Positions 1-5,931 of a stretch of DNA of 8,931 nucleotides are shown piece after piece. A program made the translations under genes and the position numbers. Under the pieces are notes generated by a model. It was not told the origin of the DNA. It ran no database searches and saw only the letters and a program-made list of their open reading frames with translations. Position 1 is the stretch's first letter. The number at the start of each line of letters is the position of its first letter. The stretch lies in NCBI GenBank assembly GCA_013696065.1, contig JACCZJ010000129.1:1-8931 (forward strand). The letters run 5' to 3'. This DNA is from Nocardioidaceae bacterium. Its GTDB lineage: Bacteria > Actinomycetota > Actinomycetes > Propionibacteriales > Nocardioidaceae.

Positions 1-25
1 GTTCCAGCTCAAGCTCGACGTGTGA
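1..25 (+). CDS. 3' end of an upstream gene (partial, unidentified)
   Basis: Frame 2 of the left edge reads FQLKLDV followed by a TGA stop at 23-25. All seven sense codons end in G or C, which matches the codon preference of the confirmed genes here, so this is probably the C terminus of a plus-strand protein that begins outside the window. Seven residues are too few to name a family. The next gene starts 38 bases further on, on the same strand. Confidence 0.4.
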
Positions 26-42
26 GGACCTGTGCCTCACGC
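20..42 (+). promoter_or_regulatory. Inverted repeat over the -35 region of the DinB-family gene
   Basis: GTGTGAGG (20-27) and CCTCACGC (35-42) form an 8-bp stem with one G-T pair and a 7-base loop. The core GTGAGG/CCTCAC is perfect. The repeat overlaps the stop codon of the upstream gene and is centred near -33 relative to the predicted start of the next transcript. It could be an operator, or a short terminator hairpin of the upstream gene; it has no T tract. The structure is seen directly; the role is inferred. Confidence 0.4.
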
Positions 43-51
43 ATGCGCGGC

Positions 52-57
52 TAGGGT
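52..57 (+). promoter_or_regulatory. Candidate -10 element of a leaderless promoter
   Basis: TAGGGT fits the actinobacterial TANNNT -10 consensus and ends six bases before the ATG at 64, the spacing expected when transcription starts on the start codon itself. No Shine-Dalgarno sequence lies in front of that ATG, which agrees with a leaderless mRNA. No good -35 hexamer is visible. Leaderless mRNAs with this geometry are common in Actinomycetota. Confidence 0.45.
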
Positions 58-63
58 GCAGAC

Positions 64-576
64 ATGAGTGAACGCGGCCAGCCACCGAGCCGTATCCACC
101 CTCCCACCACCGCCGGTGAGCGCGAACAGCTGGAGAGTTGGCTCGACTTTCACCGGGAGACGCTGCTCTGGAAATGCGAAGGCCTGACGGACGAGCAGCT
201 CAAGACCGCATCGGTGCCACCTTCGAATCTGACCTTGCTGGGGCTGATCCGCCACATGGCCGAGGTCGAGCGAGGTTGGTTCGCCGCTCCCCTCGGGCTC
301 GACGAGACATGGCTCTTCTGCACCGAGGAGAGCCTCGACGGCGACTTCGACGACGTCGCTGGAGCCGATGCCGCCGCAGATCTCAAGACCTTCCGCCGTG
401 AGGTCGCCACCTACCGAGAGCACGCACCTCGCTTCTCCCTGGACGACGTCAAACACGGTCGCACTCGTGACTACAGCCTGCGGTGGATTTATCTCCACAT
501 GATCGAGGAGTACGCCCGCCACAACGGCCACGCCGACTTGCTCCGTGAATGCATCGACGGGGCAACCGGCCACTGA
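64..576 (+). CDS. DinB/DUF664 family protein
   Basis: A 170-residue protein of the DinB-like four-helix-bundle superfamily, DUF664 branch. Many members bind a divalent metal through three histidines, and some are thiol-dependent transferases (for example mycothiol- or bacillithiol-dependent S-transferases); the substrate of this one is unknown. Helix 2 carries LIRHMAEVERGWF (about residues 61-73, H64), and the C-terminal part carries HMIEEYARHNGHADLLRE (about 145-162, with H145, H153 and H156), the typical DUF664 signature. The length is normal for the family and there is no signal peptide or TM segment, so it should be cytosolic. The start is chosen at the ATG six bases after a TAGGGT element, with no SD. 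It converges on the small acidic gene ending at 601, with 24 bases between the stops and no obvious terminator. The family call is secure, the biochemical role is not. Confidence 0.88.
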   Translation: MSERGQPPSRIHPPTTAGEREQLESWLDFHRETLLWKCEGLTDEQLKTASVPPSNLTLLGLIRHMAEVERGWFAAPLGLDETWLFCTEESLDGDFDDVAGADAAADLKTFRREVATYREHAPRFSLDDVKHGRTRDYSLRWIYLHMIEEYARHNGHADLLRECIDGATGH

Positions 577-600
577 CCATGCCCGTGGGTGCAGTCGTTG

Positions 601-834
601 TCAGGCGCCGGCTCTGCGCGCATCCTCGTCTGCGTCTGCCGCGCCCACCGGCGTGCCATCGGTGTCACGTTGCACGTCGTCGCCACCCAGCCCCTCGACG
701 TCGGCACCTGCGCGCGCGGCATCGGCGACGGCGTCGGATTGCCCGACCGTCTCCTGGTAGCCCTCGGTCCCGACCTCCTCGTCAAAGACCTCGCCAGAGA
801 CCGCGCGGTCGTCTTCGTCGTGGGTGTGCGTCAT
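601..834 (-). CDS. Small acidic, probably disordered hypothetical protein
   Basis: I do not recognise this 77-residue protein. It is rich in Asp, Glu, Ala and Gly, starts MTHTHDEDDRAV, and has no Cys, no TM segment and no signal peptide, so it is probably a soluble, largely disordered protein. The frame is open further upstream, but the start is set by an ideal SD (AGGAGG at 841-846) six bases before ATG 834-832. About 80% of codons end in G or C, supporting real coding. It follows the response regulator gene on the same strand after 106 bases, which contain an imperfect hairpin, so it may be the last gene of the signalling operon or a separate unit. Its function is unknown; a role as a stress-related or partner protein would be speculation. 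Confidence 0.68.
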   Translation of the reverse strand: MTHTHDEDDRAVSGEVFDEEVGTEGYQETVGQSDAVADAARAGADVEGLGGDDVQRDTDGTPVGAADADEDARRAGA

Positions 835-840
835 GGTGTG

Positions 841-846
841 CCTCCT
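841..846 (-). promoter_or_regulatory. Shine-Dalgarno site that sets the start of the small acidic gene
   Basis: The minus strand reads AGGAGG, then six bases, then ATG at 834-832. The same frame stays open to about 1044, inside the response regulator gene, but only this ATG has a ribosome binding site, and the residues upstream are Ser/Arg-rich antisense-type sequence. Confidence 0.7.
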
Positions 847-895
847 GGCCCTGGACCGGCGCTGGATGGGCCGGCGTCTCGATGCGGATGAGCCT

Positions 896-935
896 GCCAC
901 TGGTCCATCACAGCTGCCACTCCTGGACAGCTGGC
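896..935 (-). terminator. Imperfect hairpin after the response regulator gene
   Basis: On the minus strand GCCA-g-CTG-TCCA (935-924) can pair with TGGA-c-CAG-TGGC (907-896): 11 pairs with one single-base bulge on each side and a 16-base loop. It lies just past the regulator stop at 941. There is no T tract, but many actinobacterial terminators lack one. It could be a partial terminator between the regulator and the small acidic gene, or a processing site. Confidence 0.3.
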
Positions 936-940
936 ACCGC

Positions 941-1570
941 TCAATCGATGTCGTTGCGCTCAGCCCATAAGGCTGCCTGTGTGCGGTCGAGCACGTTGAT
1001 CCGCTGGAAAGTTGATGTGAGATGCGCCTTGACCGTGCGCTCACTGATGCCGAGCCGCCGCGCGATCTGCTTGTTGGCCAGGCCCTGTCGCACCAGGCTC
1101 AACACCTCGGTCTCTCGAGGTGTCAGATCGGCAGATCCCGCAGCAGGGCGACTACGGCGAGCGCTGAGCAACTCCCGTGCCGCCTTCGGGTGCAGCGGCG
1201 ACTCGCCGCGCGCAGCGGCGCGCACACCCTCGAGGAGATCCTCGGGTTCTGCGTCTTTGAGCAGATAACCCACAGCGCCCGCGTCAATCGCCGCGACGAT
1301 GCGTTCCCTATCCGAGAACGAGGTCAGCACGACCACTTGGACATCCATCACGCGAGCCAGGATCTCGCGAGTGGCCGTGACCCCATCCATGACCGGCATC
1401 TGCAAATCCATGAGTACGACGTCTGGGCGTGTCTCCAGCACGACCGTCACTGCTTGGGCACCATCGGCAGCCGCTCCCACCACCTCTATGCCCGGCTCGG
1501 CCGCCAAGAGTTGGTGCAACCCGTGTCTCACCATCGCGTGATCGTCGACGAGCACCACTTTGATCATCAT
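941..1570 (-). CDS. NarL/FixJ-type two-component response regulator
   Basis: A 209-residue DNA-binding response regulator. The REC domain (about 3-120) has the acidic pair D9/D10, phospho-acceptor D55 in VVLMDLQMPVMDG, the conserved T83 and K105 in GYLLKDA. A short linker leads to a LuxR-type HTH (about 147-205) with LTPRETEVLSLVRQGLANKQIARRL split over its first helices and the recognition helix ISERTVKAHLTSTFQRI. It should be phosphorylated by the kinase encoded just upstream and bind DNA as a dimer. The kinase stop and this start overlap in ATGA; GGAGG at 1578-1582 lies seven bases before ATG 1570, which favours that ATG over the second one at 1567. Translation is probably coupled to the kinase. 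The target genes are not shown by the sequence; the dyad at 3145-3174 is one candidate site. Confidence 0.95.
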   Translation of the reverse strand: MMIKVVLVDDHAMVRHGLHQLLAAEPGIEVVGAAADGAQAVTVVLETRPDVVLMDLQMPVMDGVTATREILARVMDVQVVVLTSFSDRERIVAAIDAGAVGYLLKDAEPEDLLEGVRAAARGESPLHPKAARELLSARRSRPAAGSADLTPRETEVLSLVRQGLANKQIARRLGISERTVKAHLTSTFQRINVLDRTQAALWAERNDID

Positions 1571-2910
1571 CGTTCCACCTCCAATCGGATCGTGGTGCCG
1601 CCGCCGACTGTCGACGCCACGTCAAGAGTGGCCCCTGCCTCGGCCGCCAAATCGCGCATGCCGCGAAGACCGAGATGGTCAGCCGGCGCCACTTGAGCAG
1701 GGTCGAACCCGATGCCGTCGTCGGTCACCTCGAGCAGCGCGGAGTCTGGTGACGTGGTGACCAAGACCCTCAGCGTCGTCGGGGCAGCATGTTGCAGTGA
1801 GTTGCGCACGCTCTCCTGGGCCACCCGCCACATCAAGGCGATCGAGTCAGGGCTGAGGCCGGTCGTGCTGTCTACATGCAGGCGAACGTCGACACCAGCT
1901 GCCTGTGCGGGCGCCACCAGGTCATCGAGAGCTGCGGCGAGACCGGCAGCCGCTAAGTCGGGCGGGTAGATGTCGACCAAGAGAGAACGCAGGACCCGCA
2001 AACTTTGCCGCACTCCACTGCCCAGATCGTTCAGACGCGCTGCGACATCTGGGCGATCGGACACGTCGCGGGCGGCTGCTGACAGCGCGAAAGACGTCCC
2101 GGCGAGGTCCTGCACCACGCCATCATGCAGGTCCCGGGCGATGCGGAGACGCTCTTTGCTCGACGCGTCAACCGCCGCTCGGAGCAGCCGCTCGCGGTCC
2201 GCGGCGGCCGCCTCGAGCCGCCGAGCGAGCACCCATAGCCCTGAACCCGTGACAAGCATGAAGATCAGCAGCACGGCGACGGTGATAGGGCGAAAGGCGT
2301 TCAGCACCTCATTGCTGCGACGGGCCACGTCGTCGTTCGAAAAATAAACCTCCAAGATGAGGTACTCGCCACCGGGGACTCGCACCCTGGTGTAGACCTC
2401 GAGCGCCTCCCCAAAGCCGGCCTCGAAACGGTTCTCCGGCCTGCTGAGGTCGGAGACCTCGGCCTCGACGCCGCCGTTGGCCAGTATCTCGCGCTCGTCA
2501 TCACCGATCGCGAACTCCTCACCGATGAGATCGAGGCGATCCGAGTAGATGATCCGGCCGGACTCGTGCCACAACTTGACTCGCCGCACGTCTCGCAGCA
2601 GTAGTCCGCTCCGCGCTAGCCCGTCGAAGCGGTCGAGCGCCGCGGCTTGCCCGTCGACCAGCTCTGGAGACAGTGCCGGTTGGACAACGGCGTTGGCGAG
2701 CAGCCAGGTGGTCGATTTTGCGTCTCTGATGGCTTCGTCGGTGGCCGCCCGCTTGCTCAATATGCCCGAGCCGAGGATGAGCACCGTCAAGGCGACCAGT
2801 CCGGCGGCGACGAACTGCGCCACGGGATGATTCCACAGCTGACGTCGAGATGTGGGCACGCCGACGGCGGCCCCGGCTGTCCGGGGCCGCCTGCTGGTCA
2901 GGGCGGACAT
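1567..2910 (-). CDS. NarL-family sensor histidine kinase with extracytoplasmic Cache-like domain
   Basis: A 447-residue membrane sensor kinase. A basic N terminus precedes TM1 (about 31-51); an outside region of about 150 residues (52-206) follows; TM2 is about 207-229; then a short linker, the HisKA_3 dimerisation domain (about 250-320) and the HATPase domain (about 350-447). The phospho-acceptor is H262 in RIARDLHDGVVQDLAG. ATP-binding features are N370 in QESVRNSLQHA, DDGIGF at 397-402, GLRGMRDLA from 414 and GGGTT near 436. The outside segment VKLWHESGRIIYSD followed by LIGEEF resembles single-Cache sensor domains, which bind small ligands; this is a pattern match by eye. The start has a strong SD, GGAGGTGA at 2914-2921. 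The gene begins 21 bases after the small peptide frame and overlaps the response regulator by four bases. The cognate signal is unknown. Confidence 0.94.
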   Translation of the reverse strand: MSALTSRRPRTAGAAVGVPTSRRQLWNHPVAQFVAAGLVALTVLILGSGILSKRAATDEAIRDAKSTTWLLANAVVQPALSPELVDGQAAALDRFDGLARSGLLLRDVRRVKLWHESGRIIYSDRLDLIGEEFAIGDDEREILANGGVEAEVSDLSRPENRFEAGFGEALEVYTRVRVPGGEYLILEVYFSNDDVARRSNEVLNAFRPITVAVLLIFMLVTGSGLWVLARRLEAAAADRERLLRAAVDASSKERLRIARDLHDGVVQDLAGTSFALSAAARDVSDRPDVAARLNDLGSGVRQSLRVLRSLLVDIYPPDLAAAGLAAALDDLVAPAQAAGVDVRLHVDSTTGLSPDSIALMWRVAQESVRNSLQHAAPTTLRVLVTTSPDSALLEVTDDGIGFDPAQVAPADHLGLRGMRDLAAEAGATLDVASTVGGGTTIRLEVER

Positions 2911-2931
2911 GGCTCACCTCCGTCGTGGACC

Positions 2932-3093
2932 TCAGCCGAACGGCGGGTGGCTTTGGTCAGAAGGTGAGACTCCCACGACACGTCTCTCCGGTCGAGACAT
3001 TCGTCGAGCGCCATCCGCTCTGATCCGGGCTCCTGTCAGGGTTGCGCCTGTGGTGACTGCCGCTACAGCGGCGATTGAAGCCCAGCGTTTCAT
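2932..3093 (-). CDS. Candidate small exported or membrane peptide upstream of the histidine kinase
   Basis: I do not recognise this 53-residue frame. It starts MKRWASIAAVAAVTTGATLT, a basic N terminus plus a hydrophobic Ala/Thr/Val stretch like a Sec signal or a single TM segment, followed by about 30 Arg-rich polar residues ending SHPPFG. There is no Cys, so it is not a lipoprotein. GGAGG at 3098-3102, four bases before the ATG, is a good ribosome binding site, and the stop lies 21 bases before the kinase start, so it would be the first gene of the kinase operon. Against it, only about 55% of codons end in G or C, well below neighbouring genes, and AGA and CGA codons are frequent. It may be a fast-evolving small protein, a leader peptide, or not translated at all. 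Confidence 0.42.
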   Translation of the reverse strand: MKRWASIAAVAAVTTGATLTGARIRADGARRMSRPERRVVGVSPSDQSHPPFG

Positions 3094-3097
3094 GGTG

Positions 3098-3102
3098 CCT
3101 CC
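3098..3102 (-). promoter_or_regulatory. Shine-Dalgarno site of the candidate small peptide
   Basis: The minus strand reads CTGGAGG followed by CACC and ATG (3093-3091). An exact GGAGG at this spacing is the main argument that the small frame is translated. The region from here to 3249 holds no other gene that I can support and no convincing -35/-10 pair. Confidence 0.5.
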
Positions 3103-3144
3103 AGAGCGGTTGGTCTGAAGGCAACACTGACCGATCCGATGGGC

Positions 3145-3174
3145 CGTACACCATTGTCCGGTGGTCCTAGTACG
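3145..3174 (-). promoter_or_regulatory. Dyad or hairpin upstream of the signalling operon
   Basis: CGTAC (3145-3149) and GTACG (3170-3174) enclose ACCA (3150-3153) and TGGT (3162-3165), giving nine pairs with a four-base bulge on one side and an eight-base loop. It lies about 50 bases upstream of the small peptide start, between glmM and the kinase operon. It could be a binding site for the response regulator (autoregulation) or a leader hairpin. The symmetry is seen; the function is inferred. Confidence 0.33.
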
Positions 3175-3202
3175 TCCCTCAGGCTCAAAGGATTGCTTGC
3201 TC

Positions 3203-3225
3203 ACTCGGCTCTAGCCACCCGGAGT
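3203..3225 (-). terminator. Weak hairpin downstream of glmM
   Basis: In the minus direction ACTC-c-GG can pair with CC-GAGT around a ten-base loop, starting about 25 bases after the glmM stop at 3250. It is six pairs with one bulge and no T run, so it is only a weak candidate for the end of the rplM-rpsI-glmM transcript. No better terminator is visible between 3094 and 3249. Confidence 0.22.
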
Positions 3226-3249
3226 CGCCAATCTCGCCCTGGCTGCTGC

Positions 3250-4617
3250 CTACAGAGCGAGCGCGGTTTTCACGACGTCGGCGAGGCGTTGGGCGTGGAT
3301 CTGCGCCACCGCTTGCGACGCGGCCTCGACCATCACCCGCACCAGCGGTTCGGTGCCTGACGGGCGAAGCAGGACTCGCCCCGCATCACCCAGCTCCGCT
3401 TCGGTAGCTTTGACCGCCGCGAGCACCATCGGGTCACTGCCGGCACGAGACCGGTCGACATCTGGGACGTTGATCAGCACCTGCGGCATCCGCTCCATCA
3501 CCCCGGCGAGATCCGCCAAGGTGCGCCCCGTCGATGCCATTCGAGCCGCCACATGCAGCGCGGCGAGCACCCCGTCTCCGGTTGCCGCGAGGTCAGTCAT
3601 GATCACATGGCCCGACTGTTCGCCGCCAAGCGAAAATCCTCCGGCCCTCATGTCTTCGAGCACATAACGGTCGCCGACTTTGGCCTGTACGACGTGGACA
3701 CCAGCGGCCTGCATCGCGATCAAGAAACCGAGGTTGCTCATGACTGTTGCCACCACAGTGTCGTCAACCAGGGCGCCTGCCTCTCGCATCGACACTGCCA
3801 GCACGGCAAGGATCTGGTCGCCATCGACAATCGCTCCAGACGCATCGACCGCCAGGCAACGATCGGCGTCCCCGTCGAACGCGAAACCCGCATTCGCGCC
3901 CTCAGCCACGACCGCAGCCTGCAGAGACTCCAGATGCGTTGACCCGCACCCGTCATTGATGTCGAGACCCGAAGGGGTGTTGTGGATCGGCTCCACCTGA
4001 GCGCCAGCTCGAGCAAACGCCAACGGGGCGGCTTCGGAGGCGGCGCCTTGGGCGCAGTCAAGCACGATCTTGAGGCCGGTGAGACGTTGGCCGAGGGTGC
4101 TGGTCAGACGCTCGACATACGTCGAGACGGCATCAGGAATCTCACTGACGCGACCGACACCTGCACCCAGCGGCCGTGCTGCCAGGTTGGTCATTGCAGC
4201 CTCGATGGCGTCCTCGACGGCATCGTCGAGTTTGTATCCGCCACGCGCCAAGAACTTGACGCCGTTGTCGGGCATCGGGTTGTGCGATGCCGAAAGCATG
4301 ACTCCGAAGTCCGCCTCGAGAGCGGCAGTCAGATAGGACACGCCAGGCGTAGGCAGGACCCCGACGAGCCGAACGTCGACGCCAGATGCCGCCAAACCGG
4401 CTACGACAGCCGCTTCGAGGAACTCGCCCGACGCTCGAGGGTCACGTCCGACGACGGCGACAGCTCGATGTAGAGCGCGGACGCCGGGCTTTGCCAGGAG
4501 ATCGTGGGGCCGCCCCAGCACCTGTGCTGCCGCGGCAGCCAGCTGCAAAGCCAACTCGGCCGTGAGCTCGCCGTTGGCGACTCCACGCACCCCGTCGGTG
4601 CCGAAGAGGCGAGCCAC
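3250..4617 (-). CDS. glmM: Phosphoglucosamine mutase
   Basis: A 455-residue enzyme converting glucosamine-6-phosphate to glucosamine-1-phosphate, the step before GlmU in UDP-GlcNAc synthesis for peptidoglycan. It is full length for the family. It opens with MARLFGTDGVRG, the conserved phosphohexomutase N terminus. The catalytic phosphoserine is S111 in LSASHNP (108-114). The Mg2+ loop is DGDADR (248-253), the sugar-specificity loop is GEQSGH (332-337), and the phosphate-binding loop is RPSGTEP (418-424). All key residues are intact. The start is GTG, 12 bases after the rpsI stop, with no clear SD, so translation is probably coupled to rpsI. The rplM-rpsI-glmM order is common in Actinomycetota (in Mycobacterium tuberculosis the glmM homologue is also called mrsA). 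Confidence 0.97.
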   Translation of the reverse strand: MARLFGTDGVRGVANGELTAELALQLAAAAAQVLGRPHDLLAKPGVRALHRAVAVVGRDPRASGEFLEAAVVAGLAASGVDVRLVGVLPTPGVSYLTAALEADFGVMLSASHNPMPDNGVKFLARGGYKLDDAVEDAIEAAMTNLAARPLGAGVGRVSEIPDAVSTYVERLTSTLGQRLTGLKIVLDCAQGAASEAAPLAFARAGAQVEPIHNTPSGLDINDGCGSTHLESLQAAVVAEGANAGFAFDGDADRCLAVDASGAIVDGDQILAVLAVSMREAGALVDDTVVATVMSNLGFLIAMQAAGVHVVQAKVGDRYVLEDMRAGGFSLGGEQSGHVIMTDLAATGDGVLAALHVAARMASTGRTLADLAGVMERMPQVLINVPDVDRSRAGSDPMVLAAVKATEAELGDAGRVLLRPSGTEPLVRVMVEAASQAVAQIHAQRLADVVKTALAL

Positions 4618-4629
4618 AGGCGAGACGGG

Positions 4630-5124
4630 TCAGCGCTTGCTGTACTGCGGAGCCTTGCGGGCCTTTTTGAGGCCGGCCTTCTTGCGCTCTTTGATGCGCG
4701 CGTCACGCGTCAGCATGCCGGCCTTCTTGAGCGCGGGGCGGTTGGCCTCGACATCGGTCTCGTTGAGCGCACGGGAGACCCCCAAGCGCAATGCGCCAGC
4801 CTGTCCGGTCAAGCCCCCACCATGGATGCGGGCGATGACGTCATACTGACCGACGAGTTGGGTCAAGACGAAAGGCTCGTTGACGAGCTGCTGGTGCAGC
4901 TTGTTGGGGAAGTACTCCTCGAGCGGGCGACCGTTGACGACCCAGGTGCCGCTGCCGGGCACGATGCGGACGCGCGCCACCGCCTCCTTGCGGCGACCAG
5001 TCGCACCAGCAGCGGCGATGTTCACGTTGCGGGCAGGAACATCAGGCGTCGGCGCACTCTCGGTGGTGTACTCGCTGGGGGCGTCGATCTCTTCTTCGAC
5101 GACAGTTTCGGTGGTCTCAACCAC
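4630..5124 (-). CDS. rpsI: 30S ribosomal protein S9 (uS9)
   Basis: A 164-residue small-subunit protein whose C-terminal tail reaches the P-site tRNA. The core begins near residue 40 with GATGRRKEAVARVRI and contains VNGRPLEEYFP (63-73), RIHGGGLTGQAGALRLG (99-115), RALNETDVEANRPALKKAG and the universal end KAPQYSKR. The first 35-40 residues are an acidic Glu/Thr/Pro-rich extension, as often seen in actinobacterial S9 and absent from E. coli S9. The start is GTG with GAGGA at 5131-5135, six bases upstream. It follows rplM after 69 bases with no terminator-like hairpin, so the two are co-transcribed. Confidence 0.98.
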   Translation of the reverse strand: MVETTETVVEEEIDAPSEYTTESAPTPDVPARNVNIAAAGATGRRKEAVARVRIVPGSGTWVVNGRPLEEYFPNKLHQQLVNEPFVLTQLVGQYDVIARIHGGGLTGQAGALRLGVSRALNETDVEANRPALKKAGMLTRDARIKERKKAGLKKARKAPQYSKR

Positions 5125-5193
5125 GGATGGTCCTCACTTCAAACCTGCAAGCTGAACTGCTGATGGATGGCGGGCGGACTGGCTGCATGGCGG

Positions 5194-5637
5194 CTATTGC
5201 GCGATCTGGGTGATCTCGAAAACCCGCGGCTGCTGAGCAGTGTGCGGGTGGTTCGGGCCGGCGTAGACCTTGAGCTTCGTGAGCAGCTGACGGCTGAGGC
5301 GGTTCTTGGGGAGCATGCCCCACACTGCCTTCTCGATAGCTTTGCGGGGATCCTTGTCCAGCAAGTCGCCATACCTGATTGCCGACAAGCCGCCCGGATA
5401 GCCGGAGTGGCGGTAGGCCAACTTGGTCTCGCGCTTGTTGCTCGACAGTGCGACCTTGTCGGCATTGACGATGATGACGAAGTCGCCGGTGTCCATGTGG
5501 GGCGCAAACGTGGGCTTGTGCTTGCCACGCAGCAAGGTGGCCGCCTGGACGGCGAGCCGTCCGAGCACCACGTCAGTCGCGTCGATGACATGCCACTCAC
5601 GCGTGATGTCGTCGGGTTTCGGGCTGTACGTCCGCAC
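5194..5637 (-). CDS. rplM: 50S ribosomal protein L13 (uL13)
   Basis: A 147-residue large-subunit protein that binds 23S rRNA early in assembly. Conserved blocks are EWHVIDATDVVLGRLA (14-29), HKPTFAPHMDTGDFVIIVNA (40-59), GMLPKN (107-112) and LKVYAGPNHPHTAQQP (122-137). The frame stays open upstream, but residues there do not resemble L13. The start is the GTG at 5637, giving VRTYSPKPDDITREWHV, with GAAGG at 5647-5651 nine bases before it. It is the first gene of the rplM-rpsI-glmM operon and is preceded by a leader of about 144 nt with competing pairings, so its translation may be controlled. In E. coli and Bacillus, L13 represses its own operon through the leader; whether that holds here is not shown. 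Confidence 0.98.
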   Translation of the reverse strand: MRTYSPKPDDITREWHVIDATDVVLGRLAVQAATLLRGKHKPTFAPHMDTGDFVIIVNADKVALSSNKRETKLAYRHSGYPGGLSAIRYGDLLDKDPRKAIEKAVWGMLPKNRLSRQLLTKLKVYAGPNHPHTAQQPRVFEITQIAQ

Positions 5638-5782
5638 GGTCGTTGACCTTCGTTCGATTCGGTGATCTCGTCGGCTACCTGCCCGGTCGACCCGGCATCT
5701 GTCACACAGAGCCGCTGAGGAGTGAGACAAGCCGCGTCGCCTGACGGGTCGTTGGCTCCATCGACATACAAGCACAACGACC
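5638..5782 (-). ncRNA. rplM mRNA leader with alternative pairings (candidate r-protein leader)
   Basis: The leader starts with GGTCGTTG (5782-5775). CAACGACC occurs twice further on: at 5754-5747 and at 5645-5638, where it directly abuts the rplM GTG. With the near copy the 5' end forms a hairpin of eight pairs, one bulged T and three more pairs (GCT 5773-5771 with AGC 5757-5755) around a 13-base loop. Pairing with the far copy would sequester the spacer between SD (5647-5651) and start codon. A GGTCGACC palindrome lies at 5685-5692. The architecture suggests a translational switch or L13-responsive leader, but no known Rfam shape is recognised by eye, and the exact transcription start (about 5781) decides whether the full 5' strand is present. 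Confidence 0.4.
5647..5651 (-). promoter_or_regulatory. Shine-Dalgarno site that sets the rplM start
   Basis: GAAGG on the minus strand lies nine bases before GTG 5637-5635. It selects this start over the longer open frame that runs back to 5922, which would add 95 residues unlike any L13. Confidence 0.6.
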
Positions 5783-5786
5783 GCCC

Positions 5787-5816
5787 AGGCTACCGGGCTT
5801 CGGCCATCAGGGTCAA
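5787..5816 (-). promoter_or_regulatory. Promoter of the rplM-rpsI-glmM operon
   Basis: On the minus strand TTGACC (5816-5811) and TAGCCT (5792-5787) are separated by 18 bases, a good match to the housekeeping sigma-70/SigA type consensus of Actinomycetota (TTGACN, TANNNT). The predicted first base is a G at about 5781, leaving a leader of about 144 nt before rplM. This is the best promoter match in the window. Confidence 0.65.
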
Positions 5817-5863
5817 AACGGCGGTGCGCCCCGGCGAGCGGGCAGTGCACTGCGGCCCAGCAG

Positions 5864-5892
5864 TTCTCAGCAGGCAGGAGAAGGGATAGGTT
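5864..5892 (+). promoter_or_regulatory. Candidate gltA promoter
   Basis: TTCTCA (5864-5869) and TAGGTT (5887-5892) are separated by 17 bases. The -10 fits TANNNT; the -35 matches the consensus at only about half its positions. Transcription would start near 5899, about 115 bases before the gltA start, divergent from the rplM promoter about 50 bases away. Confidence 0.38.
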
Positions 5893-5904
5893 GGTCCCGC
5901 CGTG

Positions 5905-5931
5905 CACCATGCTCGCCGACATGTCATGGTG
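5905..5931 (+). promoter_or_regulatory. Inverted repeat in the gltA leader
   Basis: CACCATG (5905-5911) and CATGGTG (5925-5931) form a perfect 7-bp dyad with a 13-base spacer, just downstream of the predicted gltA transcription start. It could be an operator for a repressor of gltA or a leader hairpin. A second small hairpin, GGCCT (5973-5977) with AGGCC (5986-5990), sits about ten bases before the gltA SD. No known regulator motif is recognised. Confidence 0.35.

Noticed and set aside
549..1268. A 239-codon plus-strand frame covering the acidic gene and the response regulator
   Set aside because: It is very rich in Arg, Ser and Ala, has no SD, and is antisense to the response regulator, which is certain.
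1022..1696. A 224-codon plus-strand frame opposite the response regulator
   Set aside because: It mirrors the REC and HTH coding sequence on the other strand and has no family features of its own.
3139..3360. A 73-codon plus-strand frame in the glmM-kinase intergenic region
   Set aside because: It runs into the 3' end of glmM on the opposite strand and has no SD or recognisable features.
4504..5163. A 219-codon plus-strand frame opposite glmM and rpsI
   Set aside because: It spans the junction of two well-supported minus-strand genes and is explained as their antisense shadow.
5685..5692. GGTCGACC palindrome in the rplM leader as a separate operator
   Set aside because: Short GC-rich palindromes are common here; without conservation data it is only mentioned as part of the leader.
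5638..5922. N-terminal extension of rplM back to 5922
   Set aside because: The extra residues do not resemble L13, and a promoter, leader and SD are found inside this stretch.
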